From: Octadecabacter antarcticus 307 | Lineage (GTDB): Bacteria; Pseudomonadota; Alphaproteobacteria; Rhodobacterales; Rhodobacteraceae | Direction: 5' to 3' | NCBI RefSeq assembly: GCF_000155675.2 | Contig: NC_020911.1 | Location: forward strand, 4,748,601 to 4,812,600 | DNA length: 64,000 nucleotides | Made by a program: the position numbers and the translations under genes | The notes under the pieces: model-generated | Seen by the model: only the letters and a program-made list of their open reading frames with translations | Database searches by the model: none | What the model was told of the DNA's origin: nothing | In this document: positions 52,396-61,671 of the stretch, piece after piece | How positions within the stretch are numbered: the first letter of the stretch is position 1 | Layout: each line of letters starts with the position of its first letter

Positions 52396-53891
52396 GCCGC
52401 CGTCCTCCCCATCAGGCTCATGTAACTGGACGGGCGTGTTGTGCCGACATTGGCCTTGGGCAAGTAGGGATAGAAGTCCAAATCCAATCGCGGTGGCCGC
52501 TTCTCAACTCTGCACAGCACAAGATGTTTTACAGCGTCATACCCAATCGCGCCCAGATCAATGGCATGCTGGATCGCACCCTGCACAACATCCATTTCGA
52601 ACGTCTCCAACAGACGAAGGACCTGAACATATTCCCGCTTGCCCGGCTTACCCATTCTGGCTTCAAGCAGCCGGTGCAGCGTGGCAAATACATCTGGCAA
52701 ATTCCAACCCTGCAAAGGCGCGGCCTGATCCAAGGCACCCACCTTTTGTTCAAGCAGGGGCAAAAAGTGCAACGGGTCAAAGATCATATCCGCTGATGTG
52801 TAGGATCGTTTGTGCCGCGCAATAATCTCGTTGCCGCAGCCGATGATAACCTCATGCACAAACCCACGCACGTGAACGTCGTGGTGCGCATAGGCTACTG
52901 GCACCGAGTAATCATTGCTGCGATAGCGCACCATTGAGATTGACGTGGCCCGCGTGCTGACGTGATCGCAGGCTTCATATTCTGCGATGGGCAATCCCAT
53001 CAGAGCATCCAAATCCGACATCAGGCGTGCGCCTATAGTTTGGGTGTGACCCCGCAACGTATCGCCCTGACGTGCTAAACACTTCTCTTCCAAATGTGTG
53101 TTCAGATCATCAAAGCTGTCATAACGAGGTGCGGGAACCATGAAGTTGCGGCGGGTGTATCCAACCATGCCCTCAACGTTGCCTTTATCGTTCCCTCGCG
53201 CGGGTCTGCCAAACTTGTCATCAAACAAGTAATGCGACTGCAGCTCCGTAAACCGACGTGTGCGGATGCGCGTTCTGTCCCCGAGTATCCGAGCCACGGC
53301 GATCTTGGTATTGTCGTAGAGAATGGATTGCGGAATGCCGCCAAAGAAAGCAAAGGCCGAGACATGGCCATCACAAAACGCCTCGGTTGTCTCAGCTGGA
53401 TACCCCTTCACAAATACAGCATCAGAATGCGGCAGGCTCATCACGAAGAAGTGGATCTTACATTCTACGCCGCCAATCACGCCAAGGGTCTCGCCAAAAT
53501 CGACCTGTGCATGGCCCGGACGATGCGACAGTGGCACAAACACCTCTTTGGTGCGCCGCTTTTGCTCCCGAACGTAATAAGTCACCGTCGTCAGGCTGCC
53601 AGCATACCGATGTTCGTCGCGCAGGCGTTCAAAAATACGCTTCGCTGTATGCCGCTGCTTTTTGATCAGGGCCTTATCTGTGCGCAGGATCTTGTCGATA
53701 ACACCGACATAATCATCAAGCGTTGGGCGACGTGGCGCTTCTGAACGGCGGTAACCAGGTGGCAGTGCATGACGCAGCATCTTCGCGATCGTCTTACGGT
53801 CCTTGTTAAAATATCGAGCCGCTTCTCGGGCTGACATACCGTCCTTCAAACAAGCGCGGCGCACACGATTATAAATATCCACAGAATACAT
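52392..53891 (-). CDS. istA: IS21 transposase IstA
   Basis: 499 residues with an N-terminal helix-turn-helix (GMSAREAARYFNKDRKTIAK) and an rve DDE domain: HAQVDFGETLGVIG (first Asp near 130), SILYDNTKIAVARIL (second Asp near 195), and DKGNVEGMVGYTRRNFMVP (Glu near 243). Full-length, no lesion, so this element could be active. It is transcribed away from the flagellar rod genes. Confidence 0.95.
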   Translation of the reverse strand: MYSVDIYNRVRRACLKDGMSAREAARYFNKDRKTIAKMLRHALPPGYRRSEAPRRPTLDDYVGVIDKILRTDKALIKKQRHTAKRIFERLRDEHRYAGSLTTVTYYVREQKRRTKEVFVPLSHRPGHAQVDFGETLGVIGGVECKIHFFVMSLPHSDAVFVKGYPAETTEAFCDGHVSAFAFFGGIPQSILYDNTKIAVARILGDRTRIRTRRFTELQSHYLFDDKFGRPARGNDKGNVEGMVGYTRRNFMVPAPRYDSFDDLNTHLEEKCLARQGDTLRGHTQTIGARLMSDLDALMGLPIAEYEACDHVSTRATSISMVRYRSNDYSVPVAYAHHDVHVRGFVHEVIIGCGNEIIARHKRSYTSADMIFDPLHFLPLLEQKVGALDQAAPLQGWNLPDVFATLHRLLEARMGKPGKREYVQVLRLLETFEMDVVQGAIQHAIDLGAIGYDAVKHLVLCRVEKRPPRLDLDFYPYLPKANVGTTRPSSYMSLMGRTAA

Positions 53892-53940
53892 CTCCCGCCC
53901 TCCGAATAAACGAAGGGCACAAACTGGCGGAATTTTACTC

Positions 53941-54125
53941 CGCTACAACTGCGCTATGTCGCAGCCGTTTCTGTGGCCCATTATTGCTGTGCGTTTTACA
54001 TCTGACGGATGTCTGATCCAGCTCGGATCAGTGCCACCAAACTCGGGTGCAACGCCACCATGCCAACTGCAACCTAACGAGGCCTTAACGACCGTATGGC
54101 AATTCTGTGGCCTTTAAATACAATT
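53941..54125. other. Gene-free stretch between IS21 and flgN-like gene
   Basis: 185 bases in which I see no gene, no remnant of flgK or flgL, and no strong hairpin. It is the site where flagellar genes were presumably lost. Confidence 0.5.
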
Positions 54126-54461
54126 TTAAAAGTGTCGCTCTGTCCCGCGCGTCGGTTGCGAAATTTGGGTGGCCTTGCCGGACGAATCGTAGCTGGATAG
54201 CGTTGTGCGCGCCGCGCGTTGCTGGTTCAAGGTTGCCAGGACAGCCCCGACGCCCTCCCGCGCGGCGGCGAATAAAGTGCTGTTGTGGGCGAGCGCGGCT
54301 GCCAACAATCGCAAATCTGCGGCACCCGCGTCTTCAAACTGGGTAGAAAGCGATTCCTTTTCAGGAATCAACGCGCCGACAGTTTCAAAATCACCCCTCA
54401 AGAGCGCGGCGCGCTCGACCTCAAGAAGATGGGTCAATTGGCCCATTGCGCGTTTCGTCAT
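54126..54461 (-). CDS. FlgN-like flagellar export chaperone
   Basis: 111 residues, all helical, MTKRAMGQLTHLLEVERAAL then EKESLSTQFEDAGAADLRLL: the layout of FlgN-type chaperones that escort FlgK and FlgL. Sequence identity in this family is low, and the call rests on size, helix pattern and position. It is coupled to the rod-binding gene upstream (ATGA overlap). Its presumed clients are broken or missing here. Confidence 0.6.
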   Translation of the reverse strand: MTKRAMGQLTHLLEVERAALLRGDFETVGALIPEKESLSTQFEDAGAADLRLLAAALAHNSTLFAAAREGVGAVLATLNQQRAARTTLSSYDSSGKATQISQPTRGTERHF

Positions 54462-54730
54462 CGGGATTTCGCAATCATGGCATCAAACATCGATTGTGCC
54501 AGACCGATGCCACCCGCTTGTGTCATCTGCTTGGCTTGTTCATCACGCAGGAACGATGCGAACTGGTCTTCGCCTGCGCCACCGCCAAAGTCTTCTGGCG
54601 TTTCGCCGACCCCCGCCGACTTCAACATTTCTGCCAAGAACACCGCCTCAAGTGATTGCGCGACCGCCATCAGTTGATCTTCGCGCGCGCTGGTGGGTGC
54701 AACTGCGGCCTGGGTTGGGCGTATTTCCAT
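54458..54730 (-). CDS. Rod-binding protein, FlgJ N-terminal domain type
   Basis: 90 residues, MEIRPTQAAVAPTSAREDQL then AVAQSLEAVFLAEMLKSAGV and FASFLRDEQAKQMTQAGGIG, matching the rod-binding domain of FlgJ without the muramidase domain, as is usual in alphaproteobacteria. It would act as a cap or scaffold for rod assembly in the periplasm. It is divergent from the fliK gene; 111 bases lie between. Confidence 0.82.
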   Translation of the reverse strand: MEIRPTQAAVAPTSAREDQLMAVAQSLEAVFLAEMLKSAGVGETPEDFGGGAGEDQFASFLRDEQAKQMTQAGGIGLAQSMFDAMIAKSR

Positions 54731-54841
54731 TCTGAAAACTCCGATGCGGACAATTTTTCTGATGTTTAAGCGGCAGCGGTAAAGATTGAGTAAGTATCTG
54801 CGCGGTAAAGACAGGCCAATCGCACTTGATCGGAGAAACCG

Positions 54842-56875
54842 GTGACTCAAATTGACACGTTGTTGACTGCCAAGGTGCAGCCGTCGTCGCGGCCCGCGGC
54901 GAAACCGGCCATCGATGCCCAAAGTGAACGCGCTGGTGAATTTGCGCAGTTCTGGTCCGCTCAGGTCGACGCGCATCCCGCAAAAGACGCGGCTCAGGTC
55001 TCGATCGCAGATGCGCTGCCAGATGTAGATACTGCGAAAACGACCAAAGTGGCTTCGCCTGAAGGCGCTCTTAGTCCCATCCCGCTGCTGCGGCCAAAAA
55101 ATGACGTCCCACAGTCGCAAACCACGGCAGCTGCCACGTCAGAAATACGCCACTCGGATGCCTCGCCAAAAATGGATGCCCGCCTTAAAACAGTGGCGTC
55201 AGAGCCAGTGCTGAACGTTGCCGCGCCCCGCACGCCGCAGGCTGGCGTTCCCGCCGTGGCAAATAGTGTGGCCCCTAAACCCGCGCCTGATGTCCAGCCT
55301 GATGTCCAGCGATCCACGCCTTCACAGGCGGTTCAGATAAACGCGACCGACCCACTGCAACGGCCAAAAAATGACGTCCCCCAGTCGCAAGCCACGGCAG
55401 CTGCCACGCCAGAGATACGTCGCTCAGATGCCCCGCCAAAAATGGATGCCCGCCCTAAAACAGTGGCGTCTGAGCCAGTGCTGAACGTTGCCGCGACCCG
55501 CACGCCGCAGGCTGGCGTTCCCGCCGTGCCAAATAATGCGGCCCCTAAACCCGCGCCTGATGTCCAGCCTGATGTCCAGCGATCAACGCCTTCACAGGCG
55601 GTTCAGATAAATGCGACCGACCCGCTGCTGCGGCCAAAAAATGACGTCCCCCAGTCGCAAACCACGGCAGCTGCCACGTCAGAAATACGCCACTCGGATG
55701 CCTCGCCAAAAATGGATGCTCGCCTCAAAACAGTGGCGCCAGAACCAGTGCTGAACGTTGCCGCGCCCCGCACGCCGCAGGCTGGTGTTCCCTCCGTGGC
55801 AAATAGTGTGGCCCCTAAACCCGCGCCTGATGTCCAGCGATCCACGCCTTCACAGGCGGTTCTGACAAGTGCGACCGACCCCGCGCCACGCTCTGCCTTG
55901 CCTCTTGATCGTGGACAAACGTATCGTCCACACCTTACGCCAAAAAATGGGGCACCTCATGCAGTGTTGCAGTCCAAAACGGCGCCCCAAAACGCGCAAC
56001 CTCTTGTGCCCCAAACTGAACCACACGGATCGCAAACTGTTCCGGTGCAGGTGAACAGAGCTGCAGAAGAAACGACTGACCTTGCACCAAAATACGCTCC
56101 GTCACCCCGCGTGCCACAAGCACCTGCTGCAACTGGCGCGGCTCAAGTGATCTTGCCACAGCCACAGAACCTGCAACGCCCAACGTTGCCTATCGCTGAA
56201 AAGGCGCTCATCGTCCTACCAGAAACAATAGCCCCCCCCCAACCTACTCGCGACACATTGTGGAGCGTGGCAGCACCGTCGTTGCGGGCCCCGAGAACGT
56301 CACCCATGCCGCCCATGTCAGCTGCAGTCCCAACCGCACCTATTTTGGCAACGTTGGCACCACCCGACCTAGGCTTAATCAGCGATGAGCAGCTCGACGC
56401 AGACCACGGCATTCTGTCCGTTTCACAAGGAACAGTGACGACGACGGTCGCGACCGCTGCTTTGCAACGCACCTTTGCCCCGCAAGTCGCCCACCAAATC
56501 GCCACTGCGATTGTTCAAACATCTGGGGCCACGACCGAAATCGCCCTGAACCCAGAAGAACTTGGCCGTGTGCGCATTTCATTGACGGGTGGTGACACCG
56601 GCCTGACTGTTGCGATCATTGCCGAACGCCCCGAAACCGTGGACCTCATGCGCCGTAACATCGACCTTCTAACGCGAGAGTTGCGCGAAATGGGCTACGA
56701 AAACCCGACCTTCACCTTTGGCGACCAATCCAATGACGCCGATCAAGATCAAGATCGAGATCAGGGTGATGGCACGGCGCAATCGCGTACGACTTTCGAA
56801 CACTCAGCTATCGACGAACACCCCATGACCAGCACGCGGGTCGCCCTTTCTGGCGGCCTCGACCTCAAACTATAA
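54842..56875 (+). CDS. fliK: Flagellar hook-length control protein FliK-like, with internal repeats
   Basis: 677 residues from GTG 54842 (GGAG upstream). The first 350 residues are Pro/Ala/Gln-rich and hold three copies of a 90-residue unit. The C-terminal Flg_hook domain, about 540-640, reads TTEIALNPEELGRVRISLTG and LMRRNIDLLTRELREMGYEN, the substrate-switch part of FliK. FliK acts as a secreted ruler, so repeat number may change hook length. A run of nine C (56232-56240) inside the gene is a potential slippage site. flgD follows after 14 bases. Confidence 0.88.
   Translation: MTQIDTLLTAKVQPSSRPAAKPAIDAQSERAGEFAQFWSAQVDAHPAKDAAQVSIADALPDVDTAKTTKVASPEGALSPIPLLRPKNDVPQSQTTAAATSEIRHSDASPKMDARLKTVASEPVLNVAAPRTPQAGVPAVANSVAPKPAPDVQPDVQRSTPSQAVQINATDPLQRPKNDVPQSQATAAATPEIRRSDAPPKMDARPKTVASEPVLNVAATRTPQAGVPAVPNNAAPKPAPDVQPDVQRSTPSQAVQINATDPLLRPKNDVPQSQTTAAATSEIRHSDASPKMDARLKTVAPEPVLNVAAPRTPQAGVPSVANSVAPKPAPDVQRSTPSQAVLTSATDPAPRSALPLDRGQTYRPHLTPKNGAPHAVLQSKTAPQNAQPLVPQTEPHGSQTVPVQVNRAAEETTDLAPKYAPSPRVPQAPAATGAAQVILPQPQNLQRPTLPIAEKALIVLPETIAPPQPTRDTLWSVAAPSLRAPRTSPMPPMSAAVPTAPILATLAPPDLGLISDEQLDADHGILSVSQGTVTTTVATAALQRTFAPQVAHQIATAIVQTSGATTEIALNPEELGRVRISLTGGDTGLTVAIIAERPETVDLMRRNIDLLTRELREMGYENPTFTFGDQSNDADQDQDRDQGDGTAQSRTTFEHSAIDEHPMTSTRVALSGGLDLKL
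55084..55881 (+). repeat. Three tandem repeats in fliK (270, 270 and 258 bp)
   Basis: Units start at 55084, 55354 and 55624 with RPKNDVPQSQ and end TPSQAV. The third lacks one of two DVQP units (12 bp). Identity is very high, suggesting recent duplication or gene conversion; units 1 and 3 are the most alike. Confidence 0.95.
56232..56240 (+). repeat. Run of nine C inside fliK
   Basis: Encodes Ala-Pro-Pro-Gln. Gain or loss of one C would remove the Flg_hook domain. Confidence 0.9.
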
Positions 56876-56889
56876 CGGAGCAGATCCCC

Positions 56890-57552
56890 ATGGAAATCAG
56901 TCCAGCCCTCACCCCCGTCACGCAACCCTCATCTGCGCCGCAAACAGAAACCTCAAAAACTGTCATCAGTTCCGACTTTGAGACATTTCTAAAGATGCTC
57001 ACAGTGCAAATGGAAAATCAGGACCCATTGAACCCCACAGATTCGTCAGAATACGCCCAGCAATTGGCGACCTTTTCTGGCGTCGAACAGGCAGTCCTGA
57101 CCAACGACCTGCTGTCCGCGCTGATGGTGCAAATGAACACGACGGGCATGGCGCAGATGGCCGATTGGGTCGGCAAAGAAGCCCGTGCGACGGCCCCTGG
57201 TCATTTTGATGGCAGTCCGATCACCATCGCCCCAAACCCTGCCGCGGCTGCTGATAAAGTAGAATTGGTAGTCTTTGATTCCGATGACAACGAGGTTCAG
57301 CGTTACGATATCCCTAAATCAGCCGACCCAATTGAATGGGCTGGAACGCAAGCTGACGGAACCCCGTTCCCATCGGGCCTTTACCAATTTCAGGTCGTAA
57401 GCTCTGCCAGTGGTGTGCCCATTTTGACTGAAACCGCCGACATTTACGCGCGCGTACAAGAAATACGAACCGAAAATGGCCAATCTATTCTGCTACTCAA
57501 AGGCGGTGTATCCGTGCTCGCGTCAGAAGTCAGCGCCCTGCGCGAAGGCTGA
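56890..57552 (+). CDS. flgD: Flagellar hook assembly protein FlgD
   Basis: 220 residues. The conserved N-terminal cap domain is FETFLKMLTVQMENQDPLNP followed by DSSEYAQQLATFSGVEQAVL at about residues 30-70. The C-terminal FlgD_ig/tudor part holds WAGTQADGTPFPSGLYQFQV. FlgD forms the scaffold on which FlgE polymerises and is then discarded. It is in one operon with fliK, convergent with ubiB (2-base gap between stops). Confidence 0.93.
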   Translation: MEISPALTPVTQPSSAPQTETSKTVISSDFETFLKMLTVQMENQDPLNPTDSSEYAQQLATFSGVEQAVLTNDLLSALMVQMNTTGMAQMADWVGKEARATAPGHFDGSPITIAPNPAAAADKVELVVFDSDDNEVQRYDIPKSADPIEWAGTQADGTPFPSGLYQFQVVSSASGVPILTETADIYARVQEIRTENGQSILLLKGGVSVLASEVSALREG

Positions 57553-57554
57553 TT

Positions 57555-59087
57555 TCAACCAAATACCGATATTGCGACGGCCGCCGCAGTCGCAATACTC
57601 GCCCCCAACGTCACCCATGCAAACGCGGGCCAATAACTGCGGCGTGGTGGGGCCGCAGGTTCTTCGCCAAGCCGAATCAACGCGGCTTCTGCCAAGGCAG
57701 GTAAGCGCGGCCCGAATCGCGCAAGAACGCGGGCAGTTTTGGCCAAATCATCCGCGATTGCGCGCGGCCCAATGCTTTTCTTGATGTAGGCTTCGACCAC
57801 TGGTTTTGCTGCATCCCAGATATTCATGCGGTGATCGAACGTCCGCGCGACGCCTTCAACCACAACCATCGTGCGTTGCAGCAGGATTAGTTCGGTTCGT
57901 GTTTCCATGCCGAATCGTTCCGTTACCTCAAACAAATAAGACAACAGTCGCGCCATTGAAATTTGCTCTGCGTTCATGCCAAAGATCGGTTCGCCCACGG
58001 CGCGCAGCGCGCGCGCAAATTCGTTCACATCGCGGTCGGCGGGCACATACCCCGCCTCAAAATGCACCTCAGCCACGCGGGTGTAATCGCGCCGGATAAA
58101 TCCAAACAGGATCTCGGCATAAACGCGCCGCGTGTATTCATCCAGATGCCCCATGATCCCAAAATCATAAGCAATAATATCGCCGTTCGGTGCGATTTTC
58201 AGATTGCCGTGGTGCATGTCCGCGTGGAAAAATCCGTCGCGCAGCGCGTGGTTCAAAAACAACTGGATGACGCGGCTCGACAGTTCCGTAAGGTCGTGCC
58301 CAGCGTCGGCAATTGCGTCAACGTCCGCGGCGTTGATCCCCTCGGCCCAATCCAGTGTCATAACGCGGCGCGCCGACAGGCTCCAACGCACGCGCGGCAG
58401 CATGAACCCTTTGTCCTGCTCAGTATTGTCCGCAAATTCAGACGCGGACGCGCTTTCAAGCCGAAGGTCCAGTTCGCTCGATACAACGCCTTCAAAATGT
58501 TCAATCACATCCAAGGGGCGCAATCGGCGTGCCGATCGGGAGAATGTATTGAAAACAGATGCAGCCAGATAGAACGCGTCGACGTCTTTCTGAAATGCCT
58601 TTTCGATCCCGGGGCGCAGCACCTTCACGGCGACAAATGCGCCATCCTCGATCAAACGCGCTTTGTGGACCTGCGCGATTGATGCAGCCGCCACGGGTTC
58701 TGAAAATTCGCTGAACACCGAATCGATCGAAACTCCTAATTCCTTCTCAACCTCGGCTTTCGCGACCTCGATCGGGAAGGGCGGTAGTTTGTCCTGCAAG
58801 ACGCGCAATTGAACCGCCAATTCTGCGCCAACCACGTCTGGTCGTGTCGATAAAACCTGCCCAAACTTAATGTATGCGGGACCCAAAGCGTGCAGCGCCC
58901 GTGTTAGGGGTGGCAGGGTCACATCGCCCTTCAACCCAAGCCATTGAAATGGCCAAACCAAGCCACGCAGGGCTATCCGCGTCACCCTGGGGGCTTCGGC
59001 AGCGTCCAAAATCACCGTCATCGCACCTGTGCGTTCCAGCGTCGCACCGGTGCGGATCAGCCGCCAAATATTGTGCGGGCCGCGCAT
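57555..59087 (-). CDS. ubiB: Ubiquinone biosynthesis kinase-like protein UbiB
   Basis: 510 residues of the ABC1/ADCK-like family. The KxGQ motif is AYIKFGQVLSTRPDVVG near residue 70; AAASIAQVHKARL gives the A-rich loop near 132, FHADMHHGNLKI the catalytic-loop equivalent near 288 and AYDFGIMGHLDEYTRR the DFG-like metal site near 308. Two C-terminal hydrophobic segments (SYWPAFAWVTLGASIATAAA) anchor it to the membrane. It is needed for coenzyme Q synthesis or lipid extraction. ubiE precedes it by one base. Confidence 0.95.
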   Translation of the reverse strand: MRGPHNIWRLIRTGATLERTGAMTVILDAAEAPRVTRIALRGLVWPFQWLGLKGDVTLPPLTRALHALGPAYIKFGQVLSTRPDVVGAELAVQLRVLQDKLPPFPIEVAKAEVEKELGVSIDSVFSEFSEPVAAASIAQVHKARLIEDGAFVAVKVLRPGIEKAFQKDVDAFYLAASVFNTFSRSARRLRPLDVIEHFEGVVSSELDLRLESASASEFADNTEQDKGFMLPRVRWSLSARRVMTLDWAEGINAADVDAIADAGHDLTELSSRVIQLFLNHALRDGFFHADMHHGNLKIAPNGDIIAYDFGIMGHLDEYTRRVYAEILFGFIRRDYTRVAEVHFEAGYVPADRDVNEFARALRAVGEPIFGMNAEQISMARLLSYLFEVTERFGMETRTELILLQRTMVVVEGVARTFDHRMNIWDAAKPVVEAYIKKSIGPRAIADDLAKTARVLARFGPRLPALAEAALIRLGEEPAAPPRRSYWPAFAWVTLGASIATAAAVAISVFG

Positions 59088-59088
59088 G

Positions 59089-59835
59089 CTACAGCTTCCA
59101 ACCGGAATGCAGACACGCGATCCCGAGGCTTAGGTTGCGAAACTTCGAATTGTCAAAACCCGCGTCCTCAATCATGCCTAGGAACGTGTCCTGATCAGGA
59201 AATTTACGAATAGATTCAACCAGATATTGATAGCTGTCCCGATCACCTGTAATCAATTTACCCATCGCAGGAATCGCATTGAACGAATAGACATCATACA
59301 TCTTTTGCAGCATGTCGTTAGGAATCTGGCTAAATTCCAGCACCATCAATCGCCCACCGGGTTTCAACACGCGGTACGCCTCACGCAATGCGTCTTGCGG
59401 GCGCGTGACGTTGCGAATGCCAAAACTGATTGTGTAAACGTCGAACGTGTTATCCTCAAACGGCAGCGCCATCGCGTCGCCTACAATCCAGTCGAGCGAA
59501 CTCTCTAATTGTGCCGCGTCAGCCCGCTTGCGGCCTTCGATCAACATCGGTTCCGTAAGGTCCAGCACCGTCGCATGACCAATTTTGGCACGTTTCAGGA
59601 ACCGGAACGCCACGTCGCCCGTTCCACCCGCCACATCCAACAGCTTTTGCCCCGAGCGCGGTGCCAGCCAATCCATCATCGCATCTTTCCAGATGCGGTG
59701 GATGCCAAGGCTCATCGCGTCGTTCATCACGTCATATTTGCTGGCGACACTCGAAAAAACGCCACGCACAAGCTCTGCTTTGTCGCCTTCTGGCACGGTT
59801 TCAAAACCGAAATGGGTCGTCCGATCGTTCGTCAT
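59089..59835 (-). CDS. ubiE: Demethylmenaquinone/ubiquinone methyltransferase UbiE
   Basis: 248 residues from ATG 59835; a 19-codon extension upstream lacks a ribosome binding site. Motifs: [20 protein letters not shown] near residue 34, the SAM loop [16 protein letters not shown] near 65, [20 protein letters not shown] near 140, and [10 protein letters not shown]. UbiE performs the C-methylation step of ubiquinone synthesis. The ubiE-ubiB pair next to mutM and rpsT is the conserved origin-proximal group in this order. Confidence 0.95.
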   Translation of the reverse strand: MTNDRTTHFGFETVPEGDKAELVRGVFSSVASKYDVMNDAMSLGIHRIWKDAMMDWLAPRSGQKLLDVAGGTGDVAFRFLKRAKIGHATVLDLTEPMLIEGRKRADAAQLESSLDWIVGDAMALPFEDNTFDVYTISFGIRNVTRPQDALREAYRVLKPGGRLMVLEFSQIPNDMLQKMYDVYSFNAIPAMGKLITGDRDSYQYLVESIRKFPDQDTFLGMIEDAGFDNSKFRNLSLGIACLHSGWKL

Positions 59836-59923
59836 ATCGTGGCACCTTGCGCAGTTTAGTTGGCAGATATAGCGTCCCACCTTCAGATACAAATAGCCAA
59901 ATCAGCGCAAGGGGTGGCGGCAT

Positions 59924-60775
59924 ATGCCCGAACTACCAGAAGTCGAAACCGTGCGGCGTGGGCTCATCCCGTCGATGCAAGGTCACGTGATCATGCGCGC
60001 TGACGTCAATCGCCCTGATTTGCGCTGGCCGTTCCCTGACAACATGGCGGCGCGTCTGACGGGCGCAAAAGTTACCGCGCTGCGTCGCCGTTCCAAATAC
60101 GTCCTCGCTGATCTGGACCGCGGCGAAACTTTAATTATCCACCTTGGGATGTCTGGGCGCATGACCGTGTCTGGTGATCCGTTGGGTCAATTTCACCACG
60201 ACCATCCCGCAGCTGCAAAGCACGACCATGTGGTGTTTCACATGGCAAACGGGGCCCGCGTGACATTTAACGACGCGCGGCGGTTCGGCGCGATGGACCT
60301 CACGCAGACCGACACGTTGGACGATCATTGGCTCATCAAGCCTATCGGCCCTGAACCGCTGGGGAACACGTTCGACGAAACCTACCTGATAAAGGCGCTC
60401 GCGACCCGCAACACACCGATCAAGACGGCGCTGCTGGATCAGCACGTCGTCGCTGGCTTGGGTAATATCTACGTCTGCGAAGTCCTGTTTCGCGCCCGGA
60501 TCAATCCAACGCGAAAGGCGAAAGACCTGTCCAAGAAACGCGTCGCGTCCCTTGTGCCGATCATTCGCGATGTCCTGACCGAAGCCATTGCCGCAGGGGG
60601 CTCATCGCTCAAGGATTATCGCCAAGCGGATGGCGAACTTGGCTATTTCCAAAAGGCGTTTCAGGCTTACGACCGCGAAGGTCATATCTGCCAAACGCCC
60701 GAATGTACCGGATCGATTGCCCGCATTGTGCAATCTGGCCGATCGACATTCTATTGCCCTACATGTCAAAGATAG
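59924..60775 (+). CDS. mutM: Formamidopyrimidine-DNA glycosylase MutM (Fpg)
   Basis: 283 residues starting [14 protein letters not shown]: Pro2 is the Schiff-base nucleophile after Met removal and Glu3 the acid. Lys in [15 protein letters not shown] and Asn/Arg residues in [14 protein letters not shown] fit the family. The C-terminal zinc finger is CQTPEC, 16 residues, then CPTC. The enzyme removes 8-oxoguanine and other oxidised purines and nicks the strand. It is divergent from ubiE and followed by echA. Confidence 0.97.
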   Translation: MPELPEVETVRRGLIPSMQGHVIMRADVNRPDLRWPFPDNMAARLTGAKVTALRRRSKYVLADLDRGETLIIHLGMSGRMTVSGDPLGQFHHDHPAAAKHDHVVFHMANGARVTFNDARRFGAMDLTQTDTLDDHWLIKPIGPEPLGNTFDETYLIKALATRNTPIKTALLDQHVVAGLGNIYVCEVLFRARINPTRKAKDLSKKRVASLVPIIRDVLTEAIAAGGSSLKDYRQADGELGYFQKAFQAYDREGHICQTPECTGSIARIVQSGRSTFYCPTCQR

Positions 60776-60838
60776 CTTGCCCTTGCGCCACGCTTTGATA
60801 ACCCTGAGCGTTCATAAACGAGTCCGGAGCATCCCCAA

Positions 60839-61615
60839 ATGGCCTACGAAACAATCATTGTTGATATTGCCGACGGCGTCGCGCTGATTACTCTGAACCG
60901 CCCCAATGCCCTCAACGCGTTGAATTCGCAGCTTTTAGGTGAACTGGCGACAGCCGTTGAAAAAGCCGACGTGTCCGACAAGGTGCGCTGCATCGTGTTG
61001 ACCGGATCAGACAAGGCCTTTGCTGCGGGTGCGGATATCAAAGAAATGGCGGACAAAACGTTCGTCGAAATGTACCGTGAGAACTTTTTTGGCGCAGAAA
61101 CCGACCGTTTCATCAAGACCCGTAAGCCAATTATCGCCGCAGTGTCCGGCTATGTCCTTGGGGGTGGATGCGAACTGGCGATGATGTGCGATTTTATTAT
61201 CGCGTCTGACACTGCAAAGTTCGGCCAGCCGGAAATCAACCTTGGCGTGATGGCGGGTCTTGGCGGCACACAGCGGCTGACGCGGTTTGTTGGCAAGTCT
61301 AAATCCATGGAAATGCACCTGACCGGACGTTTCATGAATGCCGAAGAGGCTGAAAGATCCGGCCTTGTTAGTCGCGTCGTCCCCGTCAAAAAGCTGAAAG
61401 AAGAAGCTATGTGCGCGGCTAACAAGATCGCTGAAAAATCACGCCTCGCGACAATGGCCGTCAAAGACGCCGTGAACCGCGCCTATGAAACAACAATGGC
61501 CGAAGGCATCAACTATGAACGCCGCCTGTTTCAATCACTGTTCGCAACTGAAGATCAGACCGAAGGCATGGCGTCCTACGTAGAAAAGCGCGAGCCGCAA
61601 TTTCGCGACAAGTAA
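60839..61615 (+). CDS. Enoyl-CoA hydratase
   Basis: 258 residues of the crotonase family. The oxyanion-hole segments are AFAAGADIKEMADK near residue 60 and SGYVLGGGCELAMMCDF near 103; the catalytic Glu residues fall at GGGCELAM and GQPEINLGVMAGLGGTQRL. It hydrates short-chain trans-2-enoyl-CoA in beta-oxidation. In Rhodobacterales this gene lies between mutM and rpsT. An IS1182 remnant begins about 55 bases beyond its stop. Confidence 0.94.
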   Translation: MAYETIIVDIADGVALITLNRPNALNALNSQLLGELATAVEKADVSDKVRCIVLTGSDKAFAAGADIKEMADKTFVEMYRENFFGAETDRFIKTRKPIIAAVSGYVLGGGCELAMMCDFIIASDTAKFGQPEINLGVMAGLGGTQRLTRFVGKSKSMEMHLTGRFMNAEEAERSGLVSRVVPVKKLKEEAMCAANKIAEKSRLATMAVKDAVNRAYETTMAEGINYERRLFQSLFATEDQTEGMASYVEKREPQFRDK

Positions 61616-61671
61616 CTCAATTCATGTAATGCAGCCTATCCAACGTCGCGCGCCAGTCGCGCACGCGCGGT

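Larger units (their letters stand above)
51493..53940 (-). mobile_element. IS21-family element
   Basis: About 2.45 kb with inverted repeats around GAGTAAAAT at both ends (51493 and, in complement, ending 53940) and the genes istA and istB. Flanking bases show no clear target duplication, consistent with loss of adjacent flagellar DNA. Confidence 0.88.

Noticed and set aside
55084..55881. CRISPR-like or minisatellite array
   Set aside because: The repeats are in frame, 90 codons long and without spacers; they are protein repeats of FliK. No CRISPR array is seen anywhere in the window.
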